A stretch of DNA of 64,000 nt. Source: Lasiosphaeria ovina. Taxonomy: Eukaryota > Ascomycota > Sordariomycetes > Sordariales > Lasiosphaeriaceae. The translations under genes were made by a program, and so were the position numbers. Under the pieces are notes generated by a model that searched no databases, had not been told where the DNA came from, and was given only the letters and a program-made list of their open reading frames with translations. The stretch lies in assembly GCA_033439765.1 (NCBI GenBank), contig JAULSN010000007.1:310001-374000 (forward strand). The letters run 5' to 3'. Shown in pieces: positions 32,772 to 43,087 of this stretch; the stretch's first letter is position 1; every line of letters begins with the position of its first letter.

Positions 32772-33035
32772 GATGAAAATTTTATTTTGACAATTTCTAT
32801 TTGCCGAAAAAAAAAAAAAAAAAAGAATTGAGACGAGCGCGGCTGAGGAGAGAATCTAGAGTTTGCGAAGAAAAATCCAGAATTTATGGGGTGTTGGAAC
32901 TAGGCCACTTGCTGCTGCTGATTGAAACTTTTTCTAGCAGGGTAACAACGACGGCATTGGCATCCCCGCGGCTGCTAATTGAAACGTTTTATAGTAGGGT
33001 AATAACGACGACATCGGCATCCTCGCGGCAAGTGT
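32640..33035. repeat. GCCGGT minisatellite, poly-A tract and a 60-bp tandem duplication
   Basis: 32650-32735 repeats GCCGGTGCCGGTG-type units and lies in exon 1 of the gene above. A run of about 19 A is at 32806-32824. At about 32918-33030 a unit of roughly 57-60 bp occurs twice (CTGCTGATTGAAAC...CCCCGCGG, then CTGCTAATTGAAAC...CCTCGCGG). Several differences between the units are CA or TG changed to TA (for example GCAGGGTAACAACG versus GTAGGGTAATAACG). Confidence 0.6.
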
Positions 33036-33253
33036 GAGCAGACATTCAAGCATACCAGCCCACCCCTTGGGGGCAATCCCCCTTCTACATAACCTCGGTA
33101 CAGGGCACAATGTGTCCTGAATTTAACTTTTTAACAGAACTAAACCCAAATCACGGCAGCAAGTCACAACCACTACCTACTAAACTTAGTCTGGCAAGCA
33201 CCTTAAATACTGTCGCCATTTCCTTCCTTGAAATTTCCGTTCCCTCCTTCCAC

Positions 33254-33265
33254 CAACACACAAAC

Positions 33266-33315
<50 letters not shown>

Positions 33316-33325
33316 ACGTACACAC
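33254..33325. repeat. CA microsatellite in a 5' leader
   Basis: An interrupted (CA)n tract just upstream of the ATG at 33341. It makes an open frame upstream of the real start that codes only His-Thr repeats, so the earlier Met at 33110 is unlikely to be the start. Confidence 0.85.
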
Positions 33326-33340
33326 CGCTCTTCATCAACC

Positions 33341-34517
33341 ATGTCAGACGAAAAGGCGAGCTGGCTATCGGAAGACGAGGATATTTACGATGCATATCCT
33401 CCTTACATATCTAATTCAGGGTCAGACCATAACACACGCCGACAGCATGACGGTGCAACAGCCCAACGGCAGGGAGACTGTATGAGTAGGAAAGGAAAAG
33501 GCAGCTTTAGCACCTGGTGGCGGCGGGCGCTCCGCCGAGTCCCGGTCCCATCACGCAAAGCATCTCGGCAGCAGGCGCGTGATGGCGAAAAAGAGCCTAC
33601 AGCAGCACCCATTCCCCCTCAAGGAGGTGGGATTGTCAAGCTCGATACCCTAAAACTTCCGAGGTGGGTATTGCATAACGGTATGACGTGCGGCCATGGT
33701 GCGATGTGTACGAAACTACCGCTACCGGTCGTGCCACCTCCGAGGGCTTATCTTTACTCACTGAGCGTCCTCTGCTGCCCCTCTCCGCAAGTACCACCCG
33801 CGAGCGCACCACACTGGCAGCAGGCCCGGCTGTCATTTGCGTCTAATGACTTACTGGAGCTCTTAAAGGGACCACCGATCCCATGGCGGGCGAACATCGA
33901 TGACTGCTGCTTTACCGACGTAGTCAATTTTGTGGACTATCCTTACCCTGTTCTGTTCTTCACGGTCCAGCCAGAATCAGGAACGGCGATAGTCAAGGCG
34001 TACCATCATAATAATACCGCTAGTACGCCTTGCGGTATATCCACGTCGGTCGGTGGGCATATATATGAGCGCACTATCAAGCTCGCCCTAGTACGTGACC
34101 AGCCCGGCAAATGTTGCTGGGACATCGTGCTCTCGATCACGAGTCGAGATGGGGACTGGCTCGCAAGCCTCTCTCGCACCGATGCCGCCGCCCTTGTTAG
34201 TCTCGATTCGGCAATCAGGTGAGTTGTGTGATGATATTACCACCTGCCTGTGATTCTTCCTCAGAAAGATGCTATCTCCTAACTCGAATCCGGGACAAAT
34301 GAATAGAGCTGTCGGCTGGATCCACCCAGAATATGACTCCATCAAGAGCTCGGTCATGCTTTACGCAAAAGCGCTCTGGCAGCCATGGGTTGAGGCTACT
34401 GACCTTGAGCCTCATGAGCACGGAAAACCACGGTATGCACCCTCACCTCTGGGCGTAGCCCATGACGAGGAGGCACGCCAGGTCCTGGATGATAATATCG
34501 AGAAGCTCATTCGATGA
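33341..34517 (+). CDS. Hypothetical fungal protein, two exons, intact
   Basis: Exon 1 runs from ATG 33341 (MSDEKASWLSEDEDIYDAY) to 34218. The intron 34219-34264 has donor GTGAGT and acceptor CCTCAG. Exon 2 runs 34265-34517 (KMLSPNSNPGQMNRAVGW to DNIEKLIR, TGA). The product is 376 aa with no in-frame stop. The first 25 aa are acidic. A basic patch follows (TWWRRALRRVPVPSRK). The rest looks globular, with blocks such as DVVNFVDYPYPVLFFTVQP, GGHIYERTIKLALVRDQPG and GWIHPEYDSIKSSVMLYAKA. No signal peptide, clear membrane segment or known domain was recognised. It is one of the few undamaged genes here, and it is flanked by repeats on both sides. Confidence 0.8.
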
Positions 34518-35545
34518 GATGATGAATGATGAGATCAACTATCGGTGGCAGCTCTTGGGGGTTAACGAAGAATATCTACGATTTGTGAAGAATATCTACG
34601 ATTTATGAAGAATATCTACAATTTGTGGATTCCTGAGCACTTGGCAAGAATCCGCTCCGCTATTGACCAGCTCCCGGACAAGCTGGATCTGGATGTGGCA
34701 CCGCTCTCGGACGGCTCGGTGGGCCATTAGGGGGGGCGGGAATGCTGGTGAATTGTCTCTGTCTTGGATATTTCTGTCGCTCCATTTTCTCCTGTCATTG
34801 CCTTTTTCTCCTGTCGCTGTCTGTCGCTACCAACTTGGATTGTTTCTGTTCACGTCTTGCACCGTTTTCTACACAAGTGTCACATGTCGGGAGAGGCCTT
34901 GCGCCATCGAAATAAACTTAGCATGTTGACCTAAACACGGCCCTGATTGTTAACCACTGATGCTAACCATGTCCTCCACGCTCCTAGTGACGGCGCACAG
35001 AATGGGGTTCCTCCCCCCTGAGACCGAAGAGAAAGTGTTAATCTTTTTGCTTGTTGTCACACAGGGGGTGGTGACACATGGAATGACTGACTCTTTTTCG
35101 CATCGCTTGCTGAATGTATCGACATGGCAACCCTGGATGGCGTCGTACATGGTCATCTCCCCCTCCGACGCTTCTCTCTCACCGCCTTCTTTCTTCTTCC
35201 TCTCCTCCTTGTTCTTCTGGTGGGCACGGCCTTCGGAAGAGAACGCCCAGACGTTTCAGCGGGCCTCCGCAGGAGTTGACAGGTCCCGGTGGATCGTAGC
35301 CGGTTCGTCGGCAACAGCCTACCGCTGTAGTCCGTCCTGAAACGGCCAGGGTGGCCCCTTGCCGCCGGGTGTGGGATGTGACACGGAGTGCCAGAACTGG
35401 CGGGACCTTGTTAGCTACTAGTGGTGGCGCCCAAGGCCGGGGTTGATGACGTACAATCTTGACGGTGAAGGGACCTCTGCCTCCTTCGCCCTCCGCCGAG
35501 CCTGAAGACATCACATCGTCGTTCGTCCTCAATCCCCCCAACCAA
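34518..35545. other. No recognised gene; short tandem repeat
   Basis: 34567-34626 contains three units of AAGAATATCTACGATTTGTG with single changes (CGATTTATG, CAATTTGTG). The sequence around 35490-35550 (GAGCCTGAAGACATCACATC) is a flank shared with 3020-3060 and 39630-39660. No coding region is supported. Confidence 0.4.
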
Positions 35546-35642
35546 TCAGTCCAGCAAATGACCCGGGACCGCCTTCAGCGCAGCTGGTACGGTGCCGGCG
35601 AGCCCACAGGGGTGCCGCCGCCGCCGGGCTGGATCGAGTTTG

Positions 35643-36016
35643 TCACCAATCTGGATTCTCATCCGGTTCCATCTTTACGAGGCTGCTGCTCGGCTTCTTC
35701 AAGCATTTCCGCAGCGGAGCCATCATGCGGTCGGCTTCCTCGCGTGCCAGGCGCTCAGCTTCCTCGCTTACCACGCGCACGAGTTGTCGCCATGGACCCT
35801 CATCCTGTTCCACACCTACGAAGAGGTTGCGGTTGGCTGCCTTGCGTGCCTCGCGCTCAGCTTCAGCTTCGTTCTCGCGTGCCACGCCGCGCACAGCTTC
35901 CTCATTGACCCACTGCTGCATGTACTGGCCGCCAGGTGCGGATGCGGGCGGCTCAGGCTCAGGTGCAGGCTCAGGCTCCCTACGACGGACCTTCTTCCTC
36001 CGGTAGCTCTCACTGC

Positions 36017-36049
<33 letters not shown>

Positions 36050-36798
36050 CCGGGGCGGGACGCTTCTTTGGCGAACCAGGAACAAGCTCGCAGAACACCT
36101 CAGCCTTGGGCGCCGCCGCCCCGTGATTTGGAAGGGTCCTGCCATGCAAGGTTAACTCACTACCTGGCCAAAACCAGAGGAGAACATACTTACATTGTAG
36201 AGTTGACCCCAGGTAGCCGTCGCCGCGTATAGCGCTGGGTCGACAGGCGCGTTATTGCTGCGAGAAAGGCCCGGCCATGCAGGCGAGGGGCCCCGGGAGT
36301 CTCTCAATTCTTCGGGGTTTTCCTGCATGTGGAAGGGTTAACGAACTACCTGGCTAATGTCACATACAACGCTGCATTATTGAGGGCAAAATAGTGCTTG
36401 TATTCGGAAGAAGAAAAGAAGGTGGGCATAGGCCAGATCCCAAAATATATAGGCAAATCTGACCTTTGTTCTCGATGGTTTGTGTGGCTTGGCATATGCG
36501 CTACTGACGCCTCAATGCGGCCTCTTCCGACAGCTAAAACCAGAGGGGGTTGAAACCAAGCAGCCGACGCCGATGCCGACGCCGAGTACACACCCAGGCC
36601 AACAAGCAGGCGGTTATTGCTGCCAGGTGTAACCCCCATAAAATCCGGCTGCCTAATTAGCCCGAGTGTAGAATATGCCTGGGCCGGCTGCGTGTGCAGC
36701 GAAGCCGGGCCCGGCGCCGTCGGGTGAGTTGGCGAGCGTACGAGGTTCTGCATAGCTAGCTGCGGCATCGATTTTGGTGCTTGGTTGTTGTGAGACAT
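35643..36798 (-). pseudogene. HRF family copy D, exon 1 damaged and split by a MITE
   Basis: Starts at ATG 36798 (MSHNNQAPKSMPQLAMQN) and passes through HTQPAQAYSTLGLIRQPDFM and VTPGSNNR to VYSASASASAAW. There the usual donor is lost and a 175-bp element (36358-36532) sits in the old intron. A second set of splice signals follows: acceptor CATGCAG before ENPEELRDSRG (about 36325), and TATWGQLYN followed by GTAAGTATG (about 36195). Exon 2 (to 35643) keeps SPKKRPAPGDDDG, YRRKKVRRREPEPAPEPEPP, APGGQYMQQWVNEEAVRG and the Glu/Arg tail to PDENPDW and stop. Part of the exon-1 end is present twice (36200-36345 and 36540-36640), suggesting a patch-like local duplication. It may still be spliceable, but this is uncertain. 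Confidence 0.6.
36358..36532. mobile_element. 175-bp MITE with 5-bp TSD GCTAA
   Basis: Begins TGTCACATACAACGCTGC and ends CTCTTCCGACA. It is flanked by GCTAA on both sides (36353-36357 and 36533-36537). The host sequence resumes exactly as an HRF intron (CTGGTTTTAGC/GCCAGGTAG), so the empty site can be read from other copies. The first 172 bp of the larger element at 53290 are homologous (GGAAGAAG...GGTGGGCAT, CAATGC...TTCCGACA). Confidence 0.85.
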
Positions 36799-36869
36799 GT
36801 TGAACGATAATGTAGGAGATGATGTGAAAGATGATGCATCAAGGCCGGGGCTCTTCTTGTTGTACACCA

Positions 36870-38280
36870 TTCAACACTGTCACAGGCATCACCGAGTTGA
36901 GAAAATATAACCTTATTACAGCCGGCCAGCCGGACCTCGAAAGTACCGCTTCATTTAGTCGCCCGGACCTCCGAGATAGTTCCAAATAACTAACTCATCC
37001 TTATCTAGGCCAACCAACTAAACGGAATTCCGGTAGGAATGTCGGCAAAGATGAAAATGTGGTTTTCTTTTCCTTTTCCGGTCCGTGCCCTTACTCTTAC
37101 TGGTGATATTTACACCCCCCAGTTAGGAAGCCTCTTGTGTGTGTCTGCTTCAATAAGACTTGCTACCTTAAGGAGGGACTGCCACAGTTAGGTTTATCAC
37201 AAAAGTGAAATGGCTCATACCCATCACCACGTGCACATTAAAGGTTGGGTTAACACATGCACAGGCATTTACCGCGGTACAGCAAAAAGGTCAAAACAAT
37301 TGAACGGCTCGGCACTGCTCCGACAGAGTTGTAGCGGCAGAGAACCCCATGGGTCTTCGCATCATATCACACCCACTCCCCGCTACCATCCAGCAGTTAG
37401 GGGTCACGAAGAATAAGACATGCATATTGAAAGCCCCGTTTCCCTCAAAGGATAGCTACCCTGAACATGCTGAACGTGTATGTAGGTAGTGTGAATGAAC
37501 AGCCCTTACTGTCCACTACACCATGGCGATTGTGTACATGTTGATGCGGAATACACACAGACTCGATTCACCGTCGCTCAGTCACCAAGTGAAAGAATTC
37601 CTCGTTCGATTTTGTTCGGGGAGCGTCATCCTCAAGGTAAGGTACCACTCTTGTGTAAAAGTCTCGTGTGTAAAAGTACCTATGCTGGTCTGCGCAGATT
37701 AAAATCTCGTGATATTGAAGTATCATACTTTATATATTAGCCTCAAAATAATATCAAGGCTCTGACGCGTTGAGACCGTCCGCAGTAATTGACAAGACGC
37801 CCAAAATGCTTTTTATCTCCCTGAAAAAGACGTCGTGACTTTGATTCGAACCCCAGACCTCTCCTTATGTACGTAGCTGGCGGGGCGAGATGTTGCCAGC
37901 TTGACTACAGGCGTGTTTTTTTTGCTTCCACGCCATCCTATGACGACGCCCCGCAGCGATGGGATCGTGACTTCGACGGGCCACGACGCCGACCGCCAAA
38001 AAAAAAAGGATCCAAGGAGCAAAAGAAGGGGGGTGAGGCGCGCTGCCTCACCCCCCCCCCCCCGAAAACTCCAGGCGTCCCCTTGGTTTCCTCATGGGTG
38101 TATGGTAATGCATCGCGAGGGGGGGGGCGGGCGCGGCCCCCGCTCCCCCCCTTAGGTACTGCAACCATAGCTAAGCGAGTCGAGTATGGGCCCCGCGGGC
38201 CATTCTCGTCGCTCCCGTTGTAAACCTGCCCGGCAAACGGACCCTATAACCCCCTCAGTAACTGAAGCCCCCTCGGCTCC
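36870..38280. other. Repeat flank, no gene; tRNA-like promoter boxes
   Basis: 36925-36985 repeats the copy-A upstream flank. 37070-37345 is an inverted copy of about 5860-6010. On the minus strand at about 37905-37845 TAGTCAAGCTGG (A-box-like) and GGTCTGGGGTTCGAATC (B-box-like) occur about 50 bp apart, but no cloverleaf could be folded. C and G homopolymers lie at 38048-38062 and 38118-38148. No protein gene is supported. Confidence 0.4.
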
Positions 38281-38349
38281 ACTTTTCGTGGCAGCCGCTT
38301 ACATCTTTGAACAACAACAGCACACTCAATTGTGAAGCTATTTATATGC

Positions 38350-39250
38350 CTAATATAGCAAAATGTAGCTAATTGACTGTTCAATCCATATATGTCGTAC
38401 AGGCACACGAAGTGCATGGCCAGATCTTGTCAGTTTTGCAGGCAACTCTTCTTCTTCAGCCTCTTCTTCAGCCTCATCTTCATCATCTACCTCTTCAATT
38501 TGAGGCTCTGCTTGAGGCTCAAGTTGCGGCTCTGCGGGAAGCTCGCCGCCTAGTAGTATATTCCCTAGGTTCCTGAACCGCTTGTTTAGATTGTGAATTT
38601 CCTTCATTTTTGGTGGCCTAATTCGCTCGCTCCAAGTTGAGCCTCTAGGGCTTCCATACGGGTGTTGCTTGAGTACCAATTCGGTCTGAAAGCATCTCAA
38701 CGGCTGCTGCAGCTTTTTGGACCTTCCATCTAATCCGGGGACTGCTTCCTTTGCTAAAATCCCTAATCTGACGCCCTAGACTTATCTCTTACAGTTGTGT
38801 GGCTACCGTGGCCATCAAGAATAAGCTGTCACGTAACTAGGCCCAACTGGGCTACATGTTTTACAGGCGATGATCTACGCGAACACAGGCCTAGTGCCTA
38901 CATATTGGACAGCACCCTTTCCGTATAGGAAGAAAGGCCTTGCGCACTTCTTTCTTCCTTCTACAATTCTTCAATTGACTGCACCTATTTTGACAGCTTT
39001 GTGCGTAACAGAAGCAGCCTTGCCTCATTTTCGTAGTCCAGGAGCCTGTCGGTTTGTGGAATAAAATGTCCTCAAGCCAGCTGATCGCTATTTTGTTGTC
39101 AGTCCAGCCCTTTTCCTGTAGTAACGAAGCGCCAGTTGTAGATTTTCTGCATTTCCTCTTAAAACCACCATGTTTGAAGGTCTTTTCCTTTAAAAGGATG
39201 CCCGAATAGAAAGCTTCAGGAGCAACTGCCTGCAAAAGTCGGGTGTGCAA
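38350..39250 (-). pseudogene. Third pogo/Fot-like transposase relic
   Basis: Minus strand. The upstream part (39250-38891) reads SLLQEKGWTDNKIAISWLED, typical of the pogo DDE core. LILDGHGSHTT (about 38825-38790) carries the second catalytic Asp. The C-terminal part (38700-38350) reads IHNLNKRFRNLGNILLGGEL followed by a Glu-rich tail. It is interrupted by stops, several of them TAG or TAA at expected Gln codons. The C-terminus is closely related to the transposase at 51990-53170. The 38300-38345 flank shares ACATCTTTGAACAACAAC with that element's end, so the two belong to one family. A near-palindrome (39224-39312) lies at its start. Confidence 0.75.
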
Positions 39251-39312
39251 GTTAAGGCCCCTATTGCGGCTTGTTCACGGCTTGCTTGCACACCCCATTT
39301 TTACAGGCAGTT
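39224..39312. repeat. 89-bp near-palindromic element, copy 2
   Basis: Starts AACTGCCTGCAAAAGTCGGG and ends CCCATTTTTACAGGCAGTT. It is the inverted counterpart of 5254-5332, with shared flanks (GCTTCAGGAG and GGAGGTCC). Confidence 0.75.
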
Positions 39313-39380
39313 AAGGAGGTCCTTCTTTACCTTAGTGTCAGGTCCAGGGTCTGGTAACTCCTGAGTCACGCATCACAGGA

Positions 39381-39665
39381 CCCGAACACCCGTGTGTGTG
39401 GCCATTTCAACCTTCCTGGACCTTGGAACTCGGCACTTTGGAAGGCATTCCTTTGGAGCCAAACACTACATTCCATTCCATTAATCTATGCAAGGCCCTT
39501 TTTCTAACAACCTGAGGCGGGTCTTTGGCCAACCAAAGACCCTCGGAATATGCAATAGACACGAATTAGCGACTCCCTTTGCCTCCTGCAACAGACACGA
39601 ATTGAACCAAGCCCTCCGCCGAGGGAGCCCTCCGCCGAGCCTGAAGACATCACATGGTCGTTATC
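39381..39665 (+). repeat. Repeat T copy
   Basis: Contains GTGTGTGTGGCCATTTCAAC, CTTGGAACTCGGCACTTTGG, AGGCCCTTTTTCTAACAAC and two CAA(C/T)A...ACACGAATT units. It then reads GAGCCTGAAGACATCACATG, shared with 35500. It lies on the 3' side of HRF copy E, as in other copies. Confidence 0.65.
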
Positions 39666-40110
39666 CTCTTTTCAGACTTGGTACGCTGCTGGCGCGGGCG
39701 CGGAACGACTAGGCGGATGACGCCCCACAGCTTCTCAAAAGGTCTAGCCACGGAAGCGTGTAGCCCCGGAGTTGCCCCAATAAGTGGTTTCGCTGCATGG
39801 AAGGTTAACTACATAGCCATGGCCAAATCAAGGGAAAATGCAACTTACTTTGATCAGTTGTAGCCAGATAGTCGGCTTAAAGATTCACTGCTGGAGGCGG
39901 TCGTCCCAGCGTACCCCGGGTTCCTTTCCAAGCTCCTGCCATAGCCACTGGCAGATTACTCCGAACGGCGGTGACGGACTGACTGCTGAGGAAAGGAGGA
40001 AGCTGGGTAAGTAAATAATATCATGATGAAAAGAAGTAGGCTAGTTCTAACTTCCTTTACTACTACTACCCCCCCCTCTACCGAGCTTAAAGATATTATA
40101 TAGTTAACTA
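39666..40110. other. No gene seen
   Basis: Only flank sequence. A short frame at 39654-39863 is not supported by any motif. Confidence 0.35.
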
Positions 40111-40243
40111 ATTAGCCTAGCGAATAACGCCGCCTTCGGCGTAGTTGCTACGGTGGCGGCGAGGTAGGCACCTTGTCCCTAGCCGGTTCCATCTCTACGG
40201 CTTACTCCTCTTCTTCATCGCGTGCGTCCTCGCGTTCTAGGCG

Positions 40244-41471
40244 CTAGGCTTCCTCTATGAAGAAGTTGCGCCCGTCTCGCTTGCGTGCTACGGGCATAAC
40301 TTCATTGAGTGCCCGGCGCTCAGCCACCTCGCGTATTACGCACTCAGCTTCCGCGCGTGCCAGGCGCTCACCTTCCTCCCTGAAGAAGTTGCGCTCGTCT
40401 TCCAGGCGTGCCACGCGTATAGCTTCATCGTGCGCCAGGCGCCCGGCTTCCTCGCGTGCTACGCGCACAAAGCGTATAGCGTCATAGAGTGCCTGGCGCA
40501 CAACTTCCACCTCGCGTGCAACTTCCTCGCGTGCCCGGCGCGCACCGTCCTCGCGCGCCACTCGCACAGCTTCCTCGCGCTCAACTTCCTCACTTTCCCG
40601 GCGCTCAGCTTCCTCGCGTACCACGCGCTCAGCTTCCTCCCGTGCCACGCGCACAACTTCCTCGCGTGCCACACGTATAACCCCCTCGCGTGCCACGCGC
40701 ACAACTTGCTCGTGTGCCACGCGCACGGCGCGCACAGCCTCCGCGCGTGCCACGCGCACAACTTCCTCGTTCAACAGGGCCCCCATCATATAGTGGCCGC
40801 CGCCAGGTGCCGATGCGGGCTCTGGCTCAGGCCCAGGCCCAGGCTCTCTACGAGGGACCCAGTTCCTTTGGGCACCCCTCTCACCGCCGTCGTCGTCGTC
40901 ATCTGCGGGGGAAGCACGCTTCCTTGGCGAACCGAGAACAAGCTTGCGCAACACCTCAGCCGCCGGGCGCCGCCCGGATGTAGCGTCCTGCCATGGACGT
41001 GCAAGAGAGGGGCGGCCCCGGTTGTCTCTCATTTCTTCGAGGTTTTCCTGCCATGCATGCAAGGTTACCGAACTGGCCTGGCTGAAACCTAAAGCCTTAA
41101 AGGGGAAAATGCACACTTACGTTGCGGAGTGGACCCCCCCAGGCAGCCGACGCCGAGTACACCGCCCGGTCCATGGGCAGGCCGGCCTGCCGAATACCCG
41201 GCACGGGCCTACGAGCCTGGGGGGTCGACTGCATGTGCAGCGGTGCCGGGGCTGGGGCTGGGGCCGGGCCTGGCGACATCACGGAAGAAGACATGGAGGG
41301 CAGAGGTCTCATGGGTAGTAGCTGTCTGGGGGCTGGGCCTGGCGACATGAGCGGAGATGGCGAGGGCATGACGTCTATGGGAGGAGGCTTACTGAACAAT
41401 GGTGATGCCGTCGGGGTTGGGGCTGCAGTGCCCTGCTGCGTGGAAGATGTTGATGTTAGGCGGGAAGACAT
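40244..41471 (-). CDS. HRF family copy E, open two-exon gene
   Basis: The best-preserved HRF member. Exon 1 is 41471-41121 (MSSRLTSTSSTQQGTAAPTP to AWGGPLRN). The 73-nt intron 41120-41048 has donor GTAAGTGTGC and acceptor ATGGCAG. Exon 2 is 41047-40244 (ENLEEMRDNRG to NFFIEEA, TAG). The product is 384 aa, phase 0 across the intron, with no internal stop. The N-terminal third is Pro/Ser/Met-rich with MSPGPAPRQLLPM-type repeats. Then come SPRKRASPADDDDDGG and RREPGPGPEPEP, and about 180 aa of charged heptads (repeated VRVAREE and VREEAERRE) that should form a long coiled coil. The basic patches suggest a nuclear protein. In other copies the tail continues past this stop; here the TAG may replace CAG. 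No known domain was recognised. It could be a host gene family or the product of an unnamed mobile unit. Confidence 0.6.
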
Positions 41472-41544
41472 GCTGAACGATGATGTGTTGGATGTTTGAC
41501 GGGGAGATATACTGAACGATGTCCGATGTTGATCAAGTTTCATG

Positions 41545-42740
41545 CTGCATCAGGGGCGGCGGGCGGGCTCTTCTTATAAGCATATTCAGCACTATCACAA
41601 GTATCACATGCATCACATGCATCACATGCATCACATGCATCACAGTCTACATTTGGTGTGCGCCTTTTCTACCTTGGGCCAAAACTTTAATCTTACATGG
41701 CGGTGGTAAGGTTCGTTCGTGAGCCGGCCGCCATGACTCACTCCTCTGTCGGAGCAGTGCCGTGTCGTGCCGTTCAATTGTTTTTTGACTTTTTACTATA
41801 CCGCCGCAAATACATGTATCATCCCAACCTCTAATGTGTATGTATGTGATGCCTCGCGGGTTGGCGGCTAACCGGCTTGACTGTGCCGTGCTGTGCCGTT
41901 CAGAAAGCTAATACCAAACTTGCCCTATGCCTGTGACCGAGACAGGCTCCTCCGATGACGCCCACGTCTACATCTCGAGTCTCTTTGCCTCTCCTTTGAT
42001 GTTTGATGGCCTGATAGACTTTGGCCAAGTCCAGATGAACCTCCACTAATGGGTCAACCTTCACGCTCGGACTTTCATATGCCAGGTCCGTCCACCCCTA
42101 TACGGCGCACCCAAAGCAAGCACTGGCGCATACGGTAGACCGAATTCAGGGTGCCTAAATAGAAGGTGGAGTACCCGCCCACACTTTATGCTTTGCTTGG
42201 ACTCCCCAACTGCTGCCACTCTACTCACATGCTCTTGACATGCTGCAGCATGTACGGCCTTCCATGTAGACACGTGTCCTTACCAGACCAGACATACGTC
42301 CCTTGCGTCATGTCACGCATGCCTCGCGGGTTGGCGGCGACAATCCCTACTCCTGCTCCTGCTCGACCGTGCCGTTCAGAAAGCTAATACCAAATTTTCC
42401 CTGTGCCTGTGACCGAGACAGGCTCCTCCGATGACACCCGCGTCCAGCAAATGCATCCACCCCACCAGCCAAATTTCCACACAACGATTCAATCGCTTGC
42501 ATCTCAATCAACAGTGGTTGTATGCAAGAGCCCACCCACATGGACCGGGGCCATTCTCGGGAGACGCGCTCTTTTACGGCTCGGCCTTCGTCTTCGGCGA
42601 CGCCTCCAGAGCCTCTTCAGGCTTGATCTCGCCCAGTTCGCTTCGCCCTCAATCCTCCCGCCCCTGTGGTGAATGATCCCGCCCGCGACTTCTACTGGCC
42701 AATTCCAATCCGGCGGGAGGTGGTTCGGTCGCTGCGGTCG
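41545..42740. other. Upstream flank of copy E and a 120-bp direct duplication
   Basis: 41605-41643 holds four or five CATCACATG units. 41680-41830 repeats the sequence of about 5815-5935. A segment of about 120 bp occurs at 41849-41965 and again at 42319-42443 (ATGCCTCGCGGGTTGGCGGC, GAAAGCTAATACCAAA, GACCGAGACAGGCTCCTCC). No gene is supported. Confidence 0.5.
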
Positions 42741-42897
42741 CTACGGACGCTGTGAGCGTGCGGGACACTAATGTGCTGTGGAACGGGGAGACTGGGCGGG
42801 TGAAGGTGATCGAGCTCGAGTAGGTAGTGCTGGCGCAGCGCCCAAGACTAGACTTCGTCCCCGCCCAAGAGTCCGTAAAGAAGAGAGGTAATTCCCT
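42740..42897 (+). pseudogene. Protein-kinase-like C-terminal fragment
   Basis: Reads RDTNVLWNGETGRVKVIELE, TAG, then VVLAQRPRLDFVPAQES. This resembles the N-x-x-W...GRVxVIDFE segment of fungal kinase-like proteins, in which the Asp is metal binding (here Glu). It is only about 50 aa, cut on both sides and with one stop at an expected Gln or Arg. Confidence 0.4.
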
Positions 42898-43080
42898 GCC
42901 TTGGAGATTCTTGCGACTCAGGCTGACAATGAATCGCAGTACCATATTCTCCTTCTGGACGGCCGCTTGAGCGAGAGTCAGAAAAGCACGGCACTTGAAG
43001 ACTTCCGAAGCAACCCCCAAAGCAACGCTGCTTCTCATTACGCTTGGCACCGGATCAAATGGGGTCAGTACGATACATAC
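42898..43080 (+). pseudogene. SNF2/HepA helicase C-terminal fragment
   Basis: An open stretch reading EILATQADNESQYHILLLDG then RLSESQKSTALEDFRSNPQ. It matches the start of the helicase C-terminal lobe in SNF2-type proteins (y-x-x-ldG-x-x-s-x-x-R-x-x-a-l-x-x-F). It is directly abutted by the end of the EST1-like gene on the other strand, so it is a captured or left-over piece. Confidence 0.45.
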
Positions 43081-43087
43081 CTCAACG

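Noticed and set aside
33110..33340. Upstream start at 33110 giving a longer protein with a His-Thr repeat
   Set aside because: The added part is a translated CA microsatellite plus leader. The Met at 33341 is a better start with normal codon use after it.
37845..37915. tRNA gene on the minus strand
   Set aside because: A-box- and B-box-like words are present, but the T-stem and anticodon stem do not pair. At most this is a tRNA-derived SINE head.
40430..41092. Long plus-strand ORF of 220 aa opposite HRF exon 2
   Set aside because: Antisense of the heptad-repeat coding sequence. The Leu/Ala/Cys/His repeats mirror the Arg/Glu heptads.
41122..41499. Plus-strand Gly-rich ORF opposite HRF exon 1
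   Set aside because: Shadow of the Pro-rich coding sequence. The minus strand has the conserved intron and cross-copy similarity.
41605..41643. CRISPR-like short repeats (CATCACATG units)
   Set aside because: Units are contiguous with no spacers; a simple microsatellite in a eukaryotic context.
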